From: Microvirga pudoricolor
GTDB lineage: Bacteria; Pseudomonadota; Alphaproteobacteria; Rhizobiales; Beijerinckiaceae
DNA length: 64,000 nt
Direction: 5' to 3'
NCBI RefSeq assembly: GCF_016892705.1
Contig: NZ_JAFEMB010000001.1
Location: forward strand, 682,001-746,000
A program made the position numbers and the translations under genes. Below are positions 11,004 to 19,476 of the stretch, piece by piece. The notes beneath the pieces are model-generated. The model had not been told where the DNA came from. It did no database searches and saw only the letters and a list, made by a program, of their open reading frames with translations. The number at the start of each line of letters is the position of its first letter. The stretch's first letter is position 1.

Positions 11004-11849
11004 GTGAAGCATCGGCAAATATTCGGCATCGTGGCTTTAGGGCTTCTCGCGGCAACAGGTGGAGCCTTCGCACAGGCGAAAAGATGGGACGTCGTGAGGA
11101 TCGCCACAGAGGGAGCCTACGCGCCGTGGAACTTCACCGGCGCTGGCGGCAAGCTCGAAGGCTTCGAGATTGACTTGGTTGCGGAGCTGTGCCCGCGGAT
11201 GAAAGTGAAGTGCGAGATCGTCGCTCAGGACTGGGATGGTATCATCCCGGCGCTCAATGCGGGAAAATACGACGCTATCATGGCCGGGATGCAGATCACG
11301 GATAAGCGGCTGGAGACCATCGATTTCTCGCGACCCTATGCTCGCACTCCAGGCGCATTCCTTGTTCCAAAAGACTCCCCGCTGGCAAAAGTGCCAAACA
11401 ACCAGATATTCGATATCGGTGTCCACGCAGCAGCGGCCCAGAAGGCAGCTGACGAGATCAAGCCTCTTCTCAAGGGAAAGGTTGTTGGCGTTCAGGGTTC
11501 GACGACGCTTGCCATTATGATGGAGCGCTTGTTCCCAGGTGTGGAGATCCGCGAATACAAAACCACAGAGCAACATGACCTCGACCTCGCCGCTGGGCGC
11601 GTCGATGCAATCGCCGCGGCCACGACGAGTCTCGACACGACTTTGAGCAAACCGGGTTTCGAGAATTTCGTCATTGCTGGACCCGGCTTCACCGGAGGCT
11701 TCATGGGTCGCGGCGTCGCAGCAGGCTTGCGCAAATCTGATCAAGATCTGAAAGCCATGCTCGACGACGCCATTGCCGCGGCTCTCGCTGATGGCACCAT
11801 CTCGCGACTGTCCCAGAAGTGGTTCAAACGGGATCTTGCCGCACAATAA
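11004..11849 (+). CDS. Amino-acid ABC transporter substrate-binding protein (ArgT/HisJ-like), orphan
   Basis: A 281-residue periplasmic binding protein of family 3. GTG 11004 is chosen because it gives a compact signal peptide (HRQIFGIVALGLLAATGGA, cleavage after AFA) and has GGAG seven bases upstream; ATG 10944 in the same frame is an alternative. The mature part starts VRIATEGAYAPWNF and contains the GFEIDLV and IDFSRPYARTPG blocks typical of lysine/arginine/ornithine or opine binding proteins. No permease or ATPase gene lies nearby, so it must share a transporter encoded elsewhere or act as a sensor. It precedes the M81 peptidase gene. Confidence 0.87.
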   Translation: MKHRQIFGIVALGLLAATGGAFAQAKRWDVVRIATEGAYAPWNFTGAGGKLEGFEIDLVAELCPRMKVKCEIVAQDWDGIIPALNAGKYDAIMAGMQITDKRLETIDFSRPYARTPGAFLVPKDSPLAKVPNNQIFDIGVHAAAAQKAADEIKPLLKGKVVGVQGSTTLAIMMERLFPGVEIREYKTTEQHDLDLAAGRVDAIAAATTSLDTTLSKPGFENFVIAGPGFTGGFMGRGVAAGLRKSDQDLKAMLDDAIAAALADGTISRLSQKWFKRDLAAQ

Positions 11850-11865
11850 CAGGCATCCATTGCCA

Positions 11866-11895
11866 ATCCCCCGCTCCTTCACCTGAGCGGGGGAT
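11866..11895 (+). terminator. Strong hairpin after the binding-protein gene
   Basis: ATCCCCCGCTC (11866-11876) pairs perfectly with GAGCGGGGGAT (11885-11895) around an 8-base loop, 17 bases after the binding-protein stop. No T run follows, so it may attenuate transcription or stabilise the mRNA 3' end rather than act as a full intrinsic terminator. Confidence 0.45.
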
Positions 11896-11984
11896 GCTGT
11901 CCCGATGGACGACGGCCTGGCACATGGGCGTCGTCACCTCACAAAAATCTGCTCACTCGCCTGCTCGAATTTTGGAGTCGGACC

Positions 11985-13526
11985 ATGTCCTTTCGTGTTC
12001 TCTCGGCGCAGGTCATGCACGAGTCGAATTCATTCAGCGTCCGTCTGACATCCCTTGACCGCTTCGCCGACGTCATTCTACTCCACGGCAATGAAGCTCT
12101 GGAGGCGCTGGATGGGACCAATACCGAGGTCGCCGGCTTTCTCGATGTTGCACGTGAGAGGAACTGGGAACTTATCCATGTTATCAGCGCTCATGCTAAT
12201 CCGGCGGGCTGCGTCACCGCAGAGGCTTTTGACCAGATCATGAATGTCGTCGAAGAAGCAGTCCGGAGAGAGCGGCAACGACTCGACGGAATTCTGCTCG
12301 CTTTCCACGGTGCCATGGTCACGACACGTTCTGGCGACGGCGAAGGCGACATGCTCGAACGCATTCGGGCTATTGCCGGCTCGGACATTCCCATCGCGGC
12401 AACTTTGGACCTGCACGCCAATGTCACAAGACGGATGTGTGAATTGGCCGACATTCTCGTATCTTACAAGACATATCCTCATATTGACATGCGCTTGGCG
12501 GGGCAACAGGCGGGCGAGTTGCTGCATCAAGCCATGGCCGGCGAGATCGAACCCCACACTCTCTTCGTGCGCCCCCCCATGCTTGAAGACGCCAATGGCG
12601 GCAGGACCGATATAGGCCCCCTTGTCGCCCTGATGGAGCGGGCACGTGCTTATGAGAAAGAACCCGATGTCCTGGCGGTGAGCGTCAACGGAGCCTTTCC
12701 GTATGCTGACATCGATGAGATCGGCCCGACCATCACAGTCACCTATTCGGGAGATCCGGAGCCCCACCGGGTGTATGCCGAAGAGTTGGCGAGGGCCATG
12801 TGGGAGATGCGTCGGGATCTCGTCAACCGTTTCCTGTCCCCCGGGCAGGCAGTGGCTTCCGCCCTCTCGGACGATGATCGACCAGTCATCATAGCGGATT
12901 ATGCCGACAATCCCGGAGCGGGAGGATATGGCGATGGAACGAGCCTGCTGCGGGCCCTCATCGACGCGGATGCCGATGCCTGCTTCTGCCCGATCGTTGA
13001 CCCAGAGGTTGCCTCACAGCTGCAGAGCAGGAAGGCCGGTGATACGGTATCGATCCGCCTTGGCGGCAAAGCGAATCCATCGCTTGGCGGAGAGCCTCTC
13101 GAACTCACCGGCATTATACTGAGCGTATACGATGGCGACTACGTCTGTGACGGCCCTATGTATGCAGGTGTCCACATGTCCTTCGGTCCGACGGCAGTGA
13201 TCGAAGTTGGACGGGTTCAGGTCGTCATCGCCACGGAGCCACACCAGTGTCATGATCTGCAGCAGTTCCTCGCGTTCGGGATTGACCCTCGTGCCAAAAA
13301 GATTGTCGGTGTCAAATCCATGCAGCATTTCCGCGCCGCGTTTGAGCCGATTGCAGGTCGCGTTCTGGTATGCGACAGTGGAGCGCTAGCCTCTCCGGAC
13401 CTTACCAAATTCACTTTCTCGCGCGTGCCGAGGCCAGTGTATCCGCTTGATCCGGATACCCCGTATAACCCCGAAATCTTCGTTCGTTCTCGCGGGACTG
13501 CAAGGCTTGCCGAAAGGAAGAGGTGA
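11985..13526 (+). CDS. M81 family metallopeptidase (microcystinase C, MlrC-like)
   Basis: A 513-residue protein of the MlrC family (DUF1485 N-terminal and MlrC C-terminal domains). Hallmarks are MHESNSFS near the start, the ATLDLHANV block, SYKTYPHIDM, and the DNPGAGGYGDGTSLLRAL segment. MlrC hydrolyses linear peptides from microcystin breakdown. Most bacterial homologues have unknown substrates, probably modified or D-amino-acid-containing peptides or amides. It sits between an amino-acid binding protein and a DadA-like oxidase, under a LysR regulator, which supports catabolism of an unusual amino-acid conjugate. Confidence 0.9.
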   Translation: MSFRVLSAQVMHESNSFSVRLTSLDRFADVILLHGNEALEALDGTNTEVAGFLDVARERNWELIHVISAHANPAGCVTAEAFDQIMNVVEEAVRRERQRLDGILLAFHGAMVTTRSGDGEGDMLERIRAIAGSDIPIAATLDLHANVTRRMCELADILVSYKTYPHIDMRLAGQQAGELLHQAMAGEIEPHTLFVRPPMLEDANGGRTDIGPLVALMERARAYEKEPDVLAVSVNGAFPYADIDEIGPTITVTYSGDPEPHRVYAEELARAMWEMRRDLVNRFLSPGQAVASALSDDDRPVIIADYADNPGAGGYGDGTSLLRALIDADADACFCPIVDPEVASQLQSRKAGDTVSIRLGGKANPSLGGEPLELTGIILSVYDGDYVCDGPMYAGVHMSFGPTAVIEVGRVQVVIATEPHQCHDLQQFLAFGIDPRAKKIVGVKSMQHFRAAFEPIAGRVLVCDSGALASPDLTKFTFSRVPRPVYPLDPDTPYNPEIFVRSRGTARLAERKR

Positions 13527-13742
13527 CCTTGACCCGCCGCATTCTTGCTTCACATGATCCGCCAGCGTCGAGGTTCGATAGAGCGCGCCGCTTCTGTCGC
13601 GGTGGCTTGAGACTGAAAGTGTGCGGCGAATCCTGGGCTGTCCGACGAAAGAAACAGATCGTTCCGGTTCAGGTATCTTGCGATGAGGGACCTGAGGATG
13701 GACCATGAAAGCCATCGACCAGGCTCAAAGGTTCTGCAGTCG

Positions 13743-15008
13743 ATGACACAGTCGCATCCTATCATCCGTGCCGATGCTATCGTCTTGGGGGCCGGCATCG
13801 TGGGCGTCTCCACGGCCCTGCACCTTCAGATGCGAGGGCGCGATGTCATTCTGATCGACCGGCGCGGTGTCGGTGAGGAAACGAGCTTCGGAAATGCCGG
13901 GCTGATCGAACGTTCGAGCGTTATCCCCTACGGATTTCCTCGCGACATCAAGACCGTTCTTCGCTACGCGATGAACCGCTCCGCAGATGTCCGCTCCGAC
14001 TGGCGTTTCCTTCCGAATATCCTCCCTTGGCTGTGGCAATTCTGGCGTGAATCCGCGCCGGCGTTATTGGAAAGGGCAGCTGCCGACATGCTGCCTCTCA
14101 TCGAGCGGTCCGTCTTGGAGCATGAGTTCCTCATGACTCAAGCCGGGCTCCTCGGGCAGTTGCGCCGAACAGGCTGGATAGAGGTATTCCGGGACCACAG
14201 ATCGTTCAATCAGGCCGTGGAAGGTGCGGCAGCTCTCGAGCCATATGGGCTGAGCGTCGACATCCTTGACGGCGCGGCGCTCCGGCAGCGTGAGCCCCAC
14301 CTATCGGATATTCTCATCGGCGGCGTACATTGGAGGGACTCGGCGACAGTTCCTGACCCAGGCGCGCTCGTGAAAGGATACGCCGGCCTGTTCGTGCACC
14401 GTGGCGGTCGTGTTCTGAACGGCGATGCCCACACTCTTCAACAGGATGGTACCCGCTGGAAGGTCCAGAGTCGGAAAGGCTTGGTTGTCGCTCCTGATGT
14501 CGTCGTTGCACTTGGACCATGGTCCGACACCGTTCTTCGCCCGCTCGGTTACCGCGTACCACTCGCAGTCAAGCGAGGTTACCATGTTCACCTTCGACCG
14601 ACGGCGGGCGCTGTCCTCAACCATCCGATTGTCGACGTCGACGGCGGCTTTCTTCTGGCGCCAATGACAGTCGGGATCCGTTTGACCACAGGCGTCGAAT
14701 TCGCGGCTCGCGACGCGGCACCATCGCCCCTGCAATTGGATGGGACCGAGCCGCTCGCACGTGAGATCTTTCCTCTGGAAGACCGAGTTGACCCGGAGCC
14801 TTGGATGGGCGCTCGCCCCTGCCTGCCTGACATGCGTCCGGTGATCGGCACTGCGTCGAAGCATACAGGTCTATGGTGTGCCTTTGGCCACAATCATCAT
14901 GGTCTCACGCTAGGGCCGGTCACGGGACGTCTGATGGCCGAAATGATGTCGGGTGAGGAAACGTTCACTGACCCGCGGCCCTACTCTATTGACCGGTTCA
15001 GGTCTTGA
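13743..15008 (+). CDS. FAD-dependent oxidoreductase (D-amino acid dehydrogenase-like)
   Basis: A 421-residue DAO-family flavoprotein. An N-terminal Rossmann motif VLGAGIVGVS is followed by ALHLQMRGRDVILIDR, and the C-terminal half has the GFGHNHHGLT-like block (here CAFGHNHHGLTLG). DadA-type enzymes oxidatively deaminate D-amino acids and pass electrons to the respiratory chain. ATG 13743 gives the usual family N-terminus. ATG 13698 in frame has a better GAGG ribosome site and would add 15 polar residues, so the start is uncertain. It is probably co-regulated with the M81 peptidase, which ends about 200 bases upstream. Confidence 0.88.
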   Translation: MTQSHPIIRADAIVLGAGIVGVSTALHLQMRGRDVILIDRRGVGEETSFGNAGLIERSSVIPYGFPRDIKTVLRYAMNRSADVRSDWRFLPNILPWLWQFWRESAPALLERAAADMLPLIERSVLEHEFLMTQAGLLGQLRRTGWIEVFRDHRSFNQAVEGAAALEPYGLSVDILDGAALRQREPHLSDILIGGVHWRDSATVPDPGALVKGYAGLFVHRGGRVLNGDAHTLQQDGTRWKVQSRKGLVVAPDVVVALGPWSDTVLRPLGYRVPLAVKRGYHVHLRPTAGAVLNHPIVDVDGGFLLAPMTVGIRLTTGVEFAARDAAPSPLQLDGTEPLAREIFPLEDRVDPEPWMGARPCLPDMRPVIGTASKHTGLWCAFGHNHHGLTLGPVTGRLMAEMMSGEETFTDPRPYSIDRFRS

Positions 15009-15238
15009 GATCGAGACATGACATGAGACATCTCGCACACCGCATCTCAACCAACTCTTTCAGGTCTGAATGAGGGGTCCGACGACTAGGTGGTGGCTCT
15101 ACCGCAGCAGGGTTTTGCTCCATGCGGCCGTCTTCGACGACGCAGCGCTCTGCGAGCATTCATCCCCGGCCTCCGGTCTCACATATATCTGTCGGAGATG
15201 GCATCATCCGTGAGATGGCTGCAAATCCGAGAAGGACG

Positions 15239-15730
15239 CTATCTCTCCTTGATATCCTTTTCGTGAGCCTTGGCGGCGAGTTGCTTGAGGACATCAACAA
15301 ACACCTCGAAGCGCTCTTCACCCACTTCCATCGACCATTCTCCGTGTAGCCGTTGCAAACACGCATGGATTGCGTCCGCAATTTGGTATCCTTGGTCGGT
15401 CATGTAGACCAGACGCCGATCTGCATCGCCTTCGCTAACTGTTCTGCGTTCGACATACCCGAGCCCTTCCAGCTGCACGAGGAGGTAGTTGATCGCTTGA
15501 CGCGACGTGTTCTTCTGCCGTGCTATCTCAGACGGCCTGACCCCATCCGGAAGCGGAAATGAGAATACCGCGAAGTGCGCGTCCTGGAACTCGGGGAAGC
15601 CTGCCTCGTGAATGGCTTTCAGCAACTGCTGTCGCACATGCTGCCACGTCATGCGCATGAGAGCGCCAAACGAGGGCGGCGGAAGCTTCCGCTTGCTCAA
15701 CAGCGGTGGATTCTTTTTGTGCATTGACAT
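15239..15730 (-). CDS. MarR family transcriptional regulator
   Basis: A 163-residue winged-helix regulator. The DNA-binding core is at about residues 66-115 (VRPSEIARQKNTSRQAINYLLVQ region, then the wing with EGDADRRLVYMTDQG). N- and C-terminal helices would form the dimer interface. It is divergent from two cupin genes across a short gap containing GTAAAG palindromes, so it likely represses both itself and the cupins. The ligand is unknown. Confidence 0.88.
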   Translation of the reverse strand: MSMHKKNPPLLSKRKLPPPSFGALMRMTWQHVRQQLLKAIHEAGFPEFQDAHFAVFSFPLPDGVRPSEIARQKNTSRQAINYLLVQLEGLGYVERRTVSEGDADRRLVYMTDQGYQIADAIHACLQRLHGEWSMEVGEERFEVFVDVLKQLAAKAHEKDIKER

Positions 15731-15734
15731 ATCC

Positions 15735-15772
15735 GTAAAGTCATTTTACATAAAAACGTAAAGCTACTTTAC
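15735..15772. promoter_or_regulatory. Two GTAAAG palindromes between divergent marR and cupin genes
   Basis: A perfect palindrome GTAAAG-CTA-CTTTAC lies at 15758-15772 and an imperfect one, GTAAAG-TCA-TTTTAC, at 15735-15749. Their centres are 23 bases apart, about two helical turns. The pair fills the gap between the MarR-type gene and the first cupin, as expected for operators bound by the MarR dimer. Confidence 0.6.
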
Positions 15773-15782
15773 ATCATGGGGA

Positions 15783-16208
15783 TTGGAAGTGGAAGCGGCT
15801 CAGCAGGATATCGTGCAGATTGGGGAGCTGAAGCTGCACTTTCGGTTGTGCGAACCCGGTGCGACAGTATTCGAATTCGTCGTCCCTCCGCGCGCTCGGG
15901 TACCGGCTCCTCACTATCATCAGGAAGCCGATGAGATCCTCTACGGGTTGGAAGGCACGCTCAATGTCACCGTTGACAGTACAACCCGAGACATAGGTCC
16001 AGGCGATGTGATCTTCATTCCACGTGCAAGGGTGCACCATCATCAAAACCTGAGCGATGGGATCGCCCGCACGCTCGTCATGATCACACCAGGTACGATT
16101 GGACGTGATTACTTTGCGGAGTTAGCAGAAGCCGTCAACGCGCCAGGGAAACCAGACCTTGGCAGAGTGCAAGACATCATGCTTCGTCACGGCCTTGTAC
16201 CCGCTTGA
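15783..16208 (+). CDS. Cupin domain protein
   Basis: A 141-residue single-domain cupin. Cupin motif 1 is PAPHYHQEADEILYGLEG (two His and one Glu metal ligands) and motif 2 is GDVIFIPRARVHHHQN. No ATG precedes the domain in this frame. The start is TTG 15783 or GTG 15789, just after a GGGG sequence close to the upstream MarR operator. Single cupins are metal-dependent dioxygenases, isomerases or sensors; nothing identifies the reaction here. It pairs with a second cupin downstream. Confidence 0.75.
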   Translation: MEVEAAQQDIVQIGELKLHFRLCEPGATVFEFVVPPRARVPAPHYHQEADEILYGLEGTLNVTVDSTTRDIGPGDVIFIPRARVHHHQNLSDGIARTLVMITPGTIGRDYFAELAEAVNAPGKPDLGRVQDIMLRHGLVPA

Positions 16209-16266
16209 CGTCCTTTGACTCACCCACCACGGCTCGACCACAAGCTGGAAAAAGGAAAAATCATTC

Positions 16267-16725
16267 ATGTCCGACCCTCAGACCGATACTTATCTTGTCG
16301 CTGGCAGCCTCGTCCGCTTTCTCGTCCGCGAGCCGGAGGCCGGCTACTGCCTCGTCGAAGCGCTCGTAGCTCCTGGGGCAGGCCCTCCTCCAAACCGGCA
16401 TGCCGCCGATGACGAAGCGTTCTACGTCCTCGACGGTACGTTCGAGTTCGGCGTCGGAACAGAGACAAGGATTGCCCAAGGGGGTGATTTTGTTCGGGTC
16501 CCAAATGGCGAGGTCCACACCTTTCGCAACATCAGTGAGGCACCAGGTCGGCTGCTGATCATGAACGCGCCAGGAACCCTTCACGTCAACTTTTTCTCGC
16601 AGGCCGGAGAGCCTATGCCACGTGGGACAAAGGACCTGCCCTCCCCCCTGCCCGCGCCGGATGTGCCACGTTTGCTTGAGGTCGGCCGAAAGAATGGCAT
16701 GGAGTTCGTCCTTCCCAAAGGGTGA
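16267..16725 (+). CDS. Cupin domain protein (second)
   Basis: A 152-residue cupin. The first motif is degenerate: NRHADDEAFYVLDGTFEFG retains one His and the Glu. The second, GDFVRVPNGEVHTFRN, is complete. A PRGTKDLPSP linker and C-terminal helix follow, as in small quercetinase-like cupins. It starts 58 bases after the first cupin and is probably in the same transcript under the divergent MarR regulator. Function unknown. Confidence 0.8.
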   Translation: MSDPQTDTYLVAGSLVRFLVREPEAGYCLVEALVAPGAGPPPNRHAADDEAFYVLDGTFEFGVGTETRIAQGGDFVRVPNGEVHTFRNISEAPGRLLIMNAPGTLHVNFFSQAGEPMPRGTKDLPSPLPAPDVPRLLEVGRKNGMEFVLPKG

Positions 16726-17087
16726 CATCGATCGTCGATATGCCAAAGGGCTGAGCCACACCACAAGCTTTGGTACCTGCCGTCGCTTGCCGTAGCGAAG
16801 GATTCGGTGGTGGAGCGATGAACGGGATCTGAAACTGCGACCTCAGCAAGAATTCGATGCAGTCTAAAAGAGACGCCATACTATGGTATGAATTAGGTGG
16901 ATTCTTTGTAGATCGAGGACGCCGCCATAGACGCTTCCACGCTCTGCGACGACAGCTTCGAAGCACTTGCATATTTAACAAAGGCGGAGACTAAGGTATG
17001 ATCGTTGAGTGACGAGCGTTCGCCGTTGGACCAGAGAGCCTTAGCTCCATCAGCAAACGGTCGCTCACCTGGATCCTCAGCAAGGAC
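16726..17087. other. Intergenic stretch at the border of the polysaccharide region
   Basis: About 360 bases with no credible gene. Base composition becomes visibly more AT-rich than the cupin genes, marking the left edge of the lower-GC polysaccharide cluster. No promoter or repeat was recognised with confidence. Confidence 0.5.
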
Positions 17088-18281
17088 ATGAACGGGAATG
17101 GGTCTATGGCCAAGCGTTCGATCCAATTTGCAGAGCTCGCCAACCTCTCCGCTAGAATGATCGTCTGTGCTAGCCTCTGCGGGCTCATACCTGCAGCACC
17201 AAGCCAGGCGCAAAATTACAGTGCCGGCTTAGCCTCATCCAGAATTTTTTACGTCTCAAGCTCCGGCAATGACAACAACACCGGTACAGAAGAAGCCCCA
17301 TTCGCGACGATCCAACGCGCCGCCGATGTAGCCTCCCCGGGCACCACGGTTCTCGTGGGAGCCGGCATTTATAGAGACCACATCTTCAGTAAAAACAGCG
17401 GTTCCACCGACGCACGCATCCGTTACGCCGCCAGAGCGCGCCACACCACTGTCATTCAAGTTGCCGTTGTCGCCGCTGAAGCTGTCTGGAAAAACGTTGG
17501 ATCATATGTCGACATCGAGGGCTTCGACATTGTCGGGACTGATGGAGCCACAATCGGGATCCACAGCGCTGGATCCAATGTACGCATTGTCGGAAACAAA
17601 GTGCACGATTTCCGCGACCTAACGTGCTCCAACAATGGTGGCGCCGGACTCCTGCTTGATGGCCACACGACCGAAGACAACGACATACTTGGGAATGAGG
17701 TCTATCGCATTGGGTTGGGAAATTGTTCAGACACTTACTTCCACGCGGTCTATCTCTCTGACAATGGTGGCTTAGTTCAGAACAACCTTCTATATGGGAA
17801 TCGTGGCCGCGGAATACAAACCAATCATGGTGCCCATAGTAAAATCATAACCAACAATCTCATCTTCGATAACTACGACGGGATTGCCATCGCGAACTGG
17901 GATCCCGATGTTACTATCCCTGCTTCAGGCTTTTTCGTCGCCAATAATATCATTCTCTACAGTCGCAATTGGGCGATTCTGGAGGATACCGGTGCCGAAA
18001 GGAATCGATATGTAAACAATCTGCTCTATCGCAACAACAACGAGCAATACACGAACGGTATCCATCTTAACACGGCCCATGGAAGCACTCAGACAGGCAC
18101 CATGCGAGCGGATCCGAACTTTGTAGACTTCCAGATGGACGGTAGTGGCAATTACCGTTTGCAATATGGAAGCCCAGGCCTTGACTCCGGCACTCGAGAG
18201 AATGCGGCCCGTTATGACTTCGATGGAACCGAGCGGCCCTTGGAGTTTGGTATAGACCTCGGAATCTACGAGCATCCTTAG
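17088..18281 (+). CDS. Secreted right-handed parallel beta-helix protein (pectate-lyase-like fold)
   Basis: A 397-residue protein with a Sec signal peptide (hydrophobic core around residues 24-38, cleavage near PSQAQ). The mature part starts RIFYVSSSGNDNNTGTEEAP, the DUF1565-type entry to a right-handed beta-helix with repeated GN-V-DI turns. Such folds bind or cleave polysaccharides; no lyase or glycosidase catalytic set can be assigned by eye. It is closely similar throughout to residues 18-330 of the RTX protein at the other end of the polysaccharide cluster. A role in trimming, attaching or modifying the polymer is inferred. Start ATG 17088 has AAGGA close upstream. Confidence 0.8.
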   Translation: MNGNGSMAKRSIQFAELANLSARMIVCASLCGLIPAAPSQAQNYSAGLASSRIFYVSSSGNDNNTGTEEAPFATIQRAADVASPGTTVLVGAGIYRDHIFSKNSGSTDARIRYAARARHTTVIQVAVVAAEAVWKNVGSYVDIEGFDIVGTDGATIGIHSAGSNVRIVGNKVHDFRDLTCSNNGGAGLLLDGHTTEDNDILGNEVYRIGLGNCSDTYFHAVYLSDNGGLVQNNLLYGNRGRGIQTNHGAHSKIITNNLIFDNYDGIAIANWDPDVTIPASGFFVANNIILYSRNWAILEDTGAERNRYVNNLLYRNNNEQYTNGIHLNTAHGSTQTGTMRADPNFVDFQMDGSGNYRLQYGSPGLDSGTRENAARYDFDGTERPLEFGIDLGIYEHP

Positions 18282-18288
18282 TTGCAGG

Positions 18289-19476
18289 CTAGACGGATAC
18301 TGCAGACCGTTTGCCAGCCACGTTCAATGCACTCATGCTTCGCTGCTGCCTCAAGGCGCTCTTCACCCCGCGTACGATGCGATCCAACATGACTTCTGTG
18401 AGGTATGGATGCATGGGTAGGCTGACAACATCCTTCGCCAACTGTTCCGAGACCGGTAGCCCGTTTCCTGCTATGGGATAGTCCTTGTAGGCAGTCTGCC
18501 GGTGTAATGGCTTCGGGTAGTAGATCGCCGAGGGAATTCCCAATGCTTTCAGATCACATTGAAACTGGTTGCGATCAAGGCCATTGAGACGCAGTGTATA
18601 TTGCGCCCAAGCAGACGTACACCCACTCTGTATTACAGGCACAGATACAATGTCTCGCAAACCCGCACTGTAGTACGTCGCCACGCGATCACGAGCGTCA
18701 ATTTCACTCGAAAATATCTTGAGCTTTTCAATAAGAACTGCTGCCTGAACAGTATCGAGACGACCATTCATCCCAATGCGTATATTGTCATATTTGTCTT
18801 GACCTTGGCCATGAACGCGGATCGAACGCATGACTTCTGCAAGCGAGTCATCATTGGTGAAGACTGCACCTCCGTCGCCGTAGCAGCCTAAAGGTTTAGC
18901 GGGAAAGAAGCTTGTTGCAGTAGCGAGACCTATGGTCCCCACCTTTCGTCCCCTATAAGCCGCGCCGAAGCTCTGAGCAGCGTCGCATAGTAGCCATAAA
19001 CCTTCCCGTTGACAGACAGCCTCGATAGCATCGTAGTCAGCAGGTTGGCCGAAAAGGTCTACGGGAATAACGCCGATCGGATTCAGGCCCAGGCCCCGTG
19101 CCGTGCGTATACCGACTTCGAGGCTGCTTACATCAAGATTAAATGTGCCTTCGCAGGCGTCGACAAAGATGGGTGTCGCTCCGGTACGGGCTACGACCTC
19201 GGCTGTTGCCGCAAAGGTAAATGTAGGGCAGAACACGGCATCCCCGGGCATTGTCCCCATAGCCATCAGCACCAAGCTGAGAGCATCAGTTCCATTAGCA
19301 CACGACACCACATGCTTCGCGTTGCAAAACGCCGAAAGATCTGTCTCCAAGGCTGAAACCTCTGGACCCATAATGTAGGCGCCGCGGTTGATGACCCTTA
19401 GGACAGCGTCATCGATCGCGGTGCCTAGGCGCTGACGCTGAGAAGCTAGGTCAATGAACGTGATCAAATCCGTCAT
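18289..19476 (-). CDS. DegT/DnrJ/EryC1/StrS aminotransferase (WbpE-like)
   Basis: A 395-residue PLP-dependent sugar aminotransferase. The lysine that forms the Schiff base lies in [15 protein letters not shown], and the nucleotide-sugar contact segments ([20 protein letters not shown]) are present. WbpE/WlbC-type enzymes convert UDP-3-keto-GlcNAcA to UDP-GlcNAc3NA using glutamate. ATG 19476 (MTDLIT) overlaps the preceding wbpB-wbpD fusion by 26 bases, so the two are translated together, which supports this specific role rather than another 3- or 4-aminosugar. It is the last gene of a two-gene operon. Confidence 0.88.
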   Translation of the reverse strand: MTDLITFIDLASQRQRLGTAIDDAVLRVINRGAYIMGPEVSALETDLSAFCNAKHVVSCANGTDALSLVLMAMGTMPGDAVFCPTFTFAATAEVVARTGATPIFVDACEGTFNLDVSSLEVGIRTARGLGLNPIGVIPVDLFGQPADYDAIEAVCQREGLWLLCDAAQSFGAAYRGRKVGTIGLATATSFFPAKPLGCYGDGGAVFTNDDSLAEVMRSIRVHGQGQDKYDNIRIGMNGRLDTVQAAVLIEKLKIFSSEIDARDRVATYYSAGLRDIVSVPVIQSGCTSAWAQYTLRLNGLDRNQFQCDLKALGIPSAIYYPKPLHRQTAYKDYPIAGNGLPVSEQLAKDVVSLPMHPYLTEVMLDRIVRGVKSALRQQRSMSALNVAGKRSAVSV

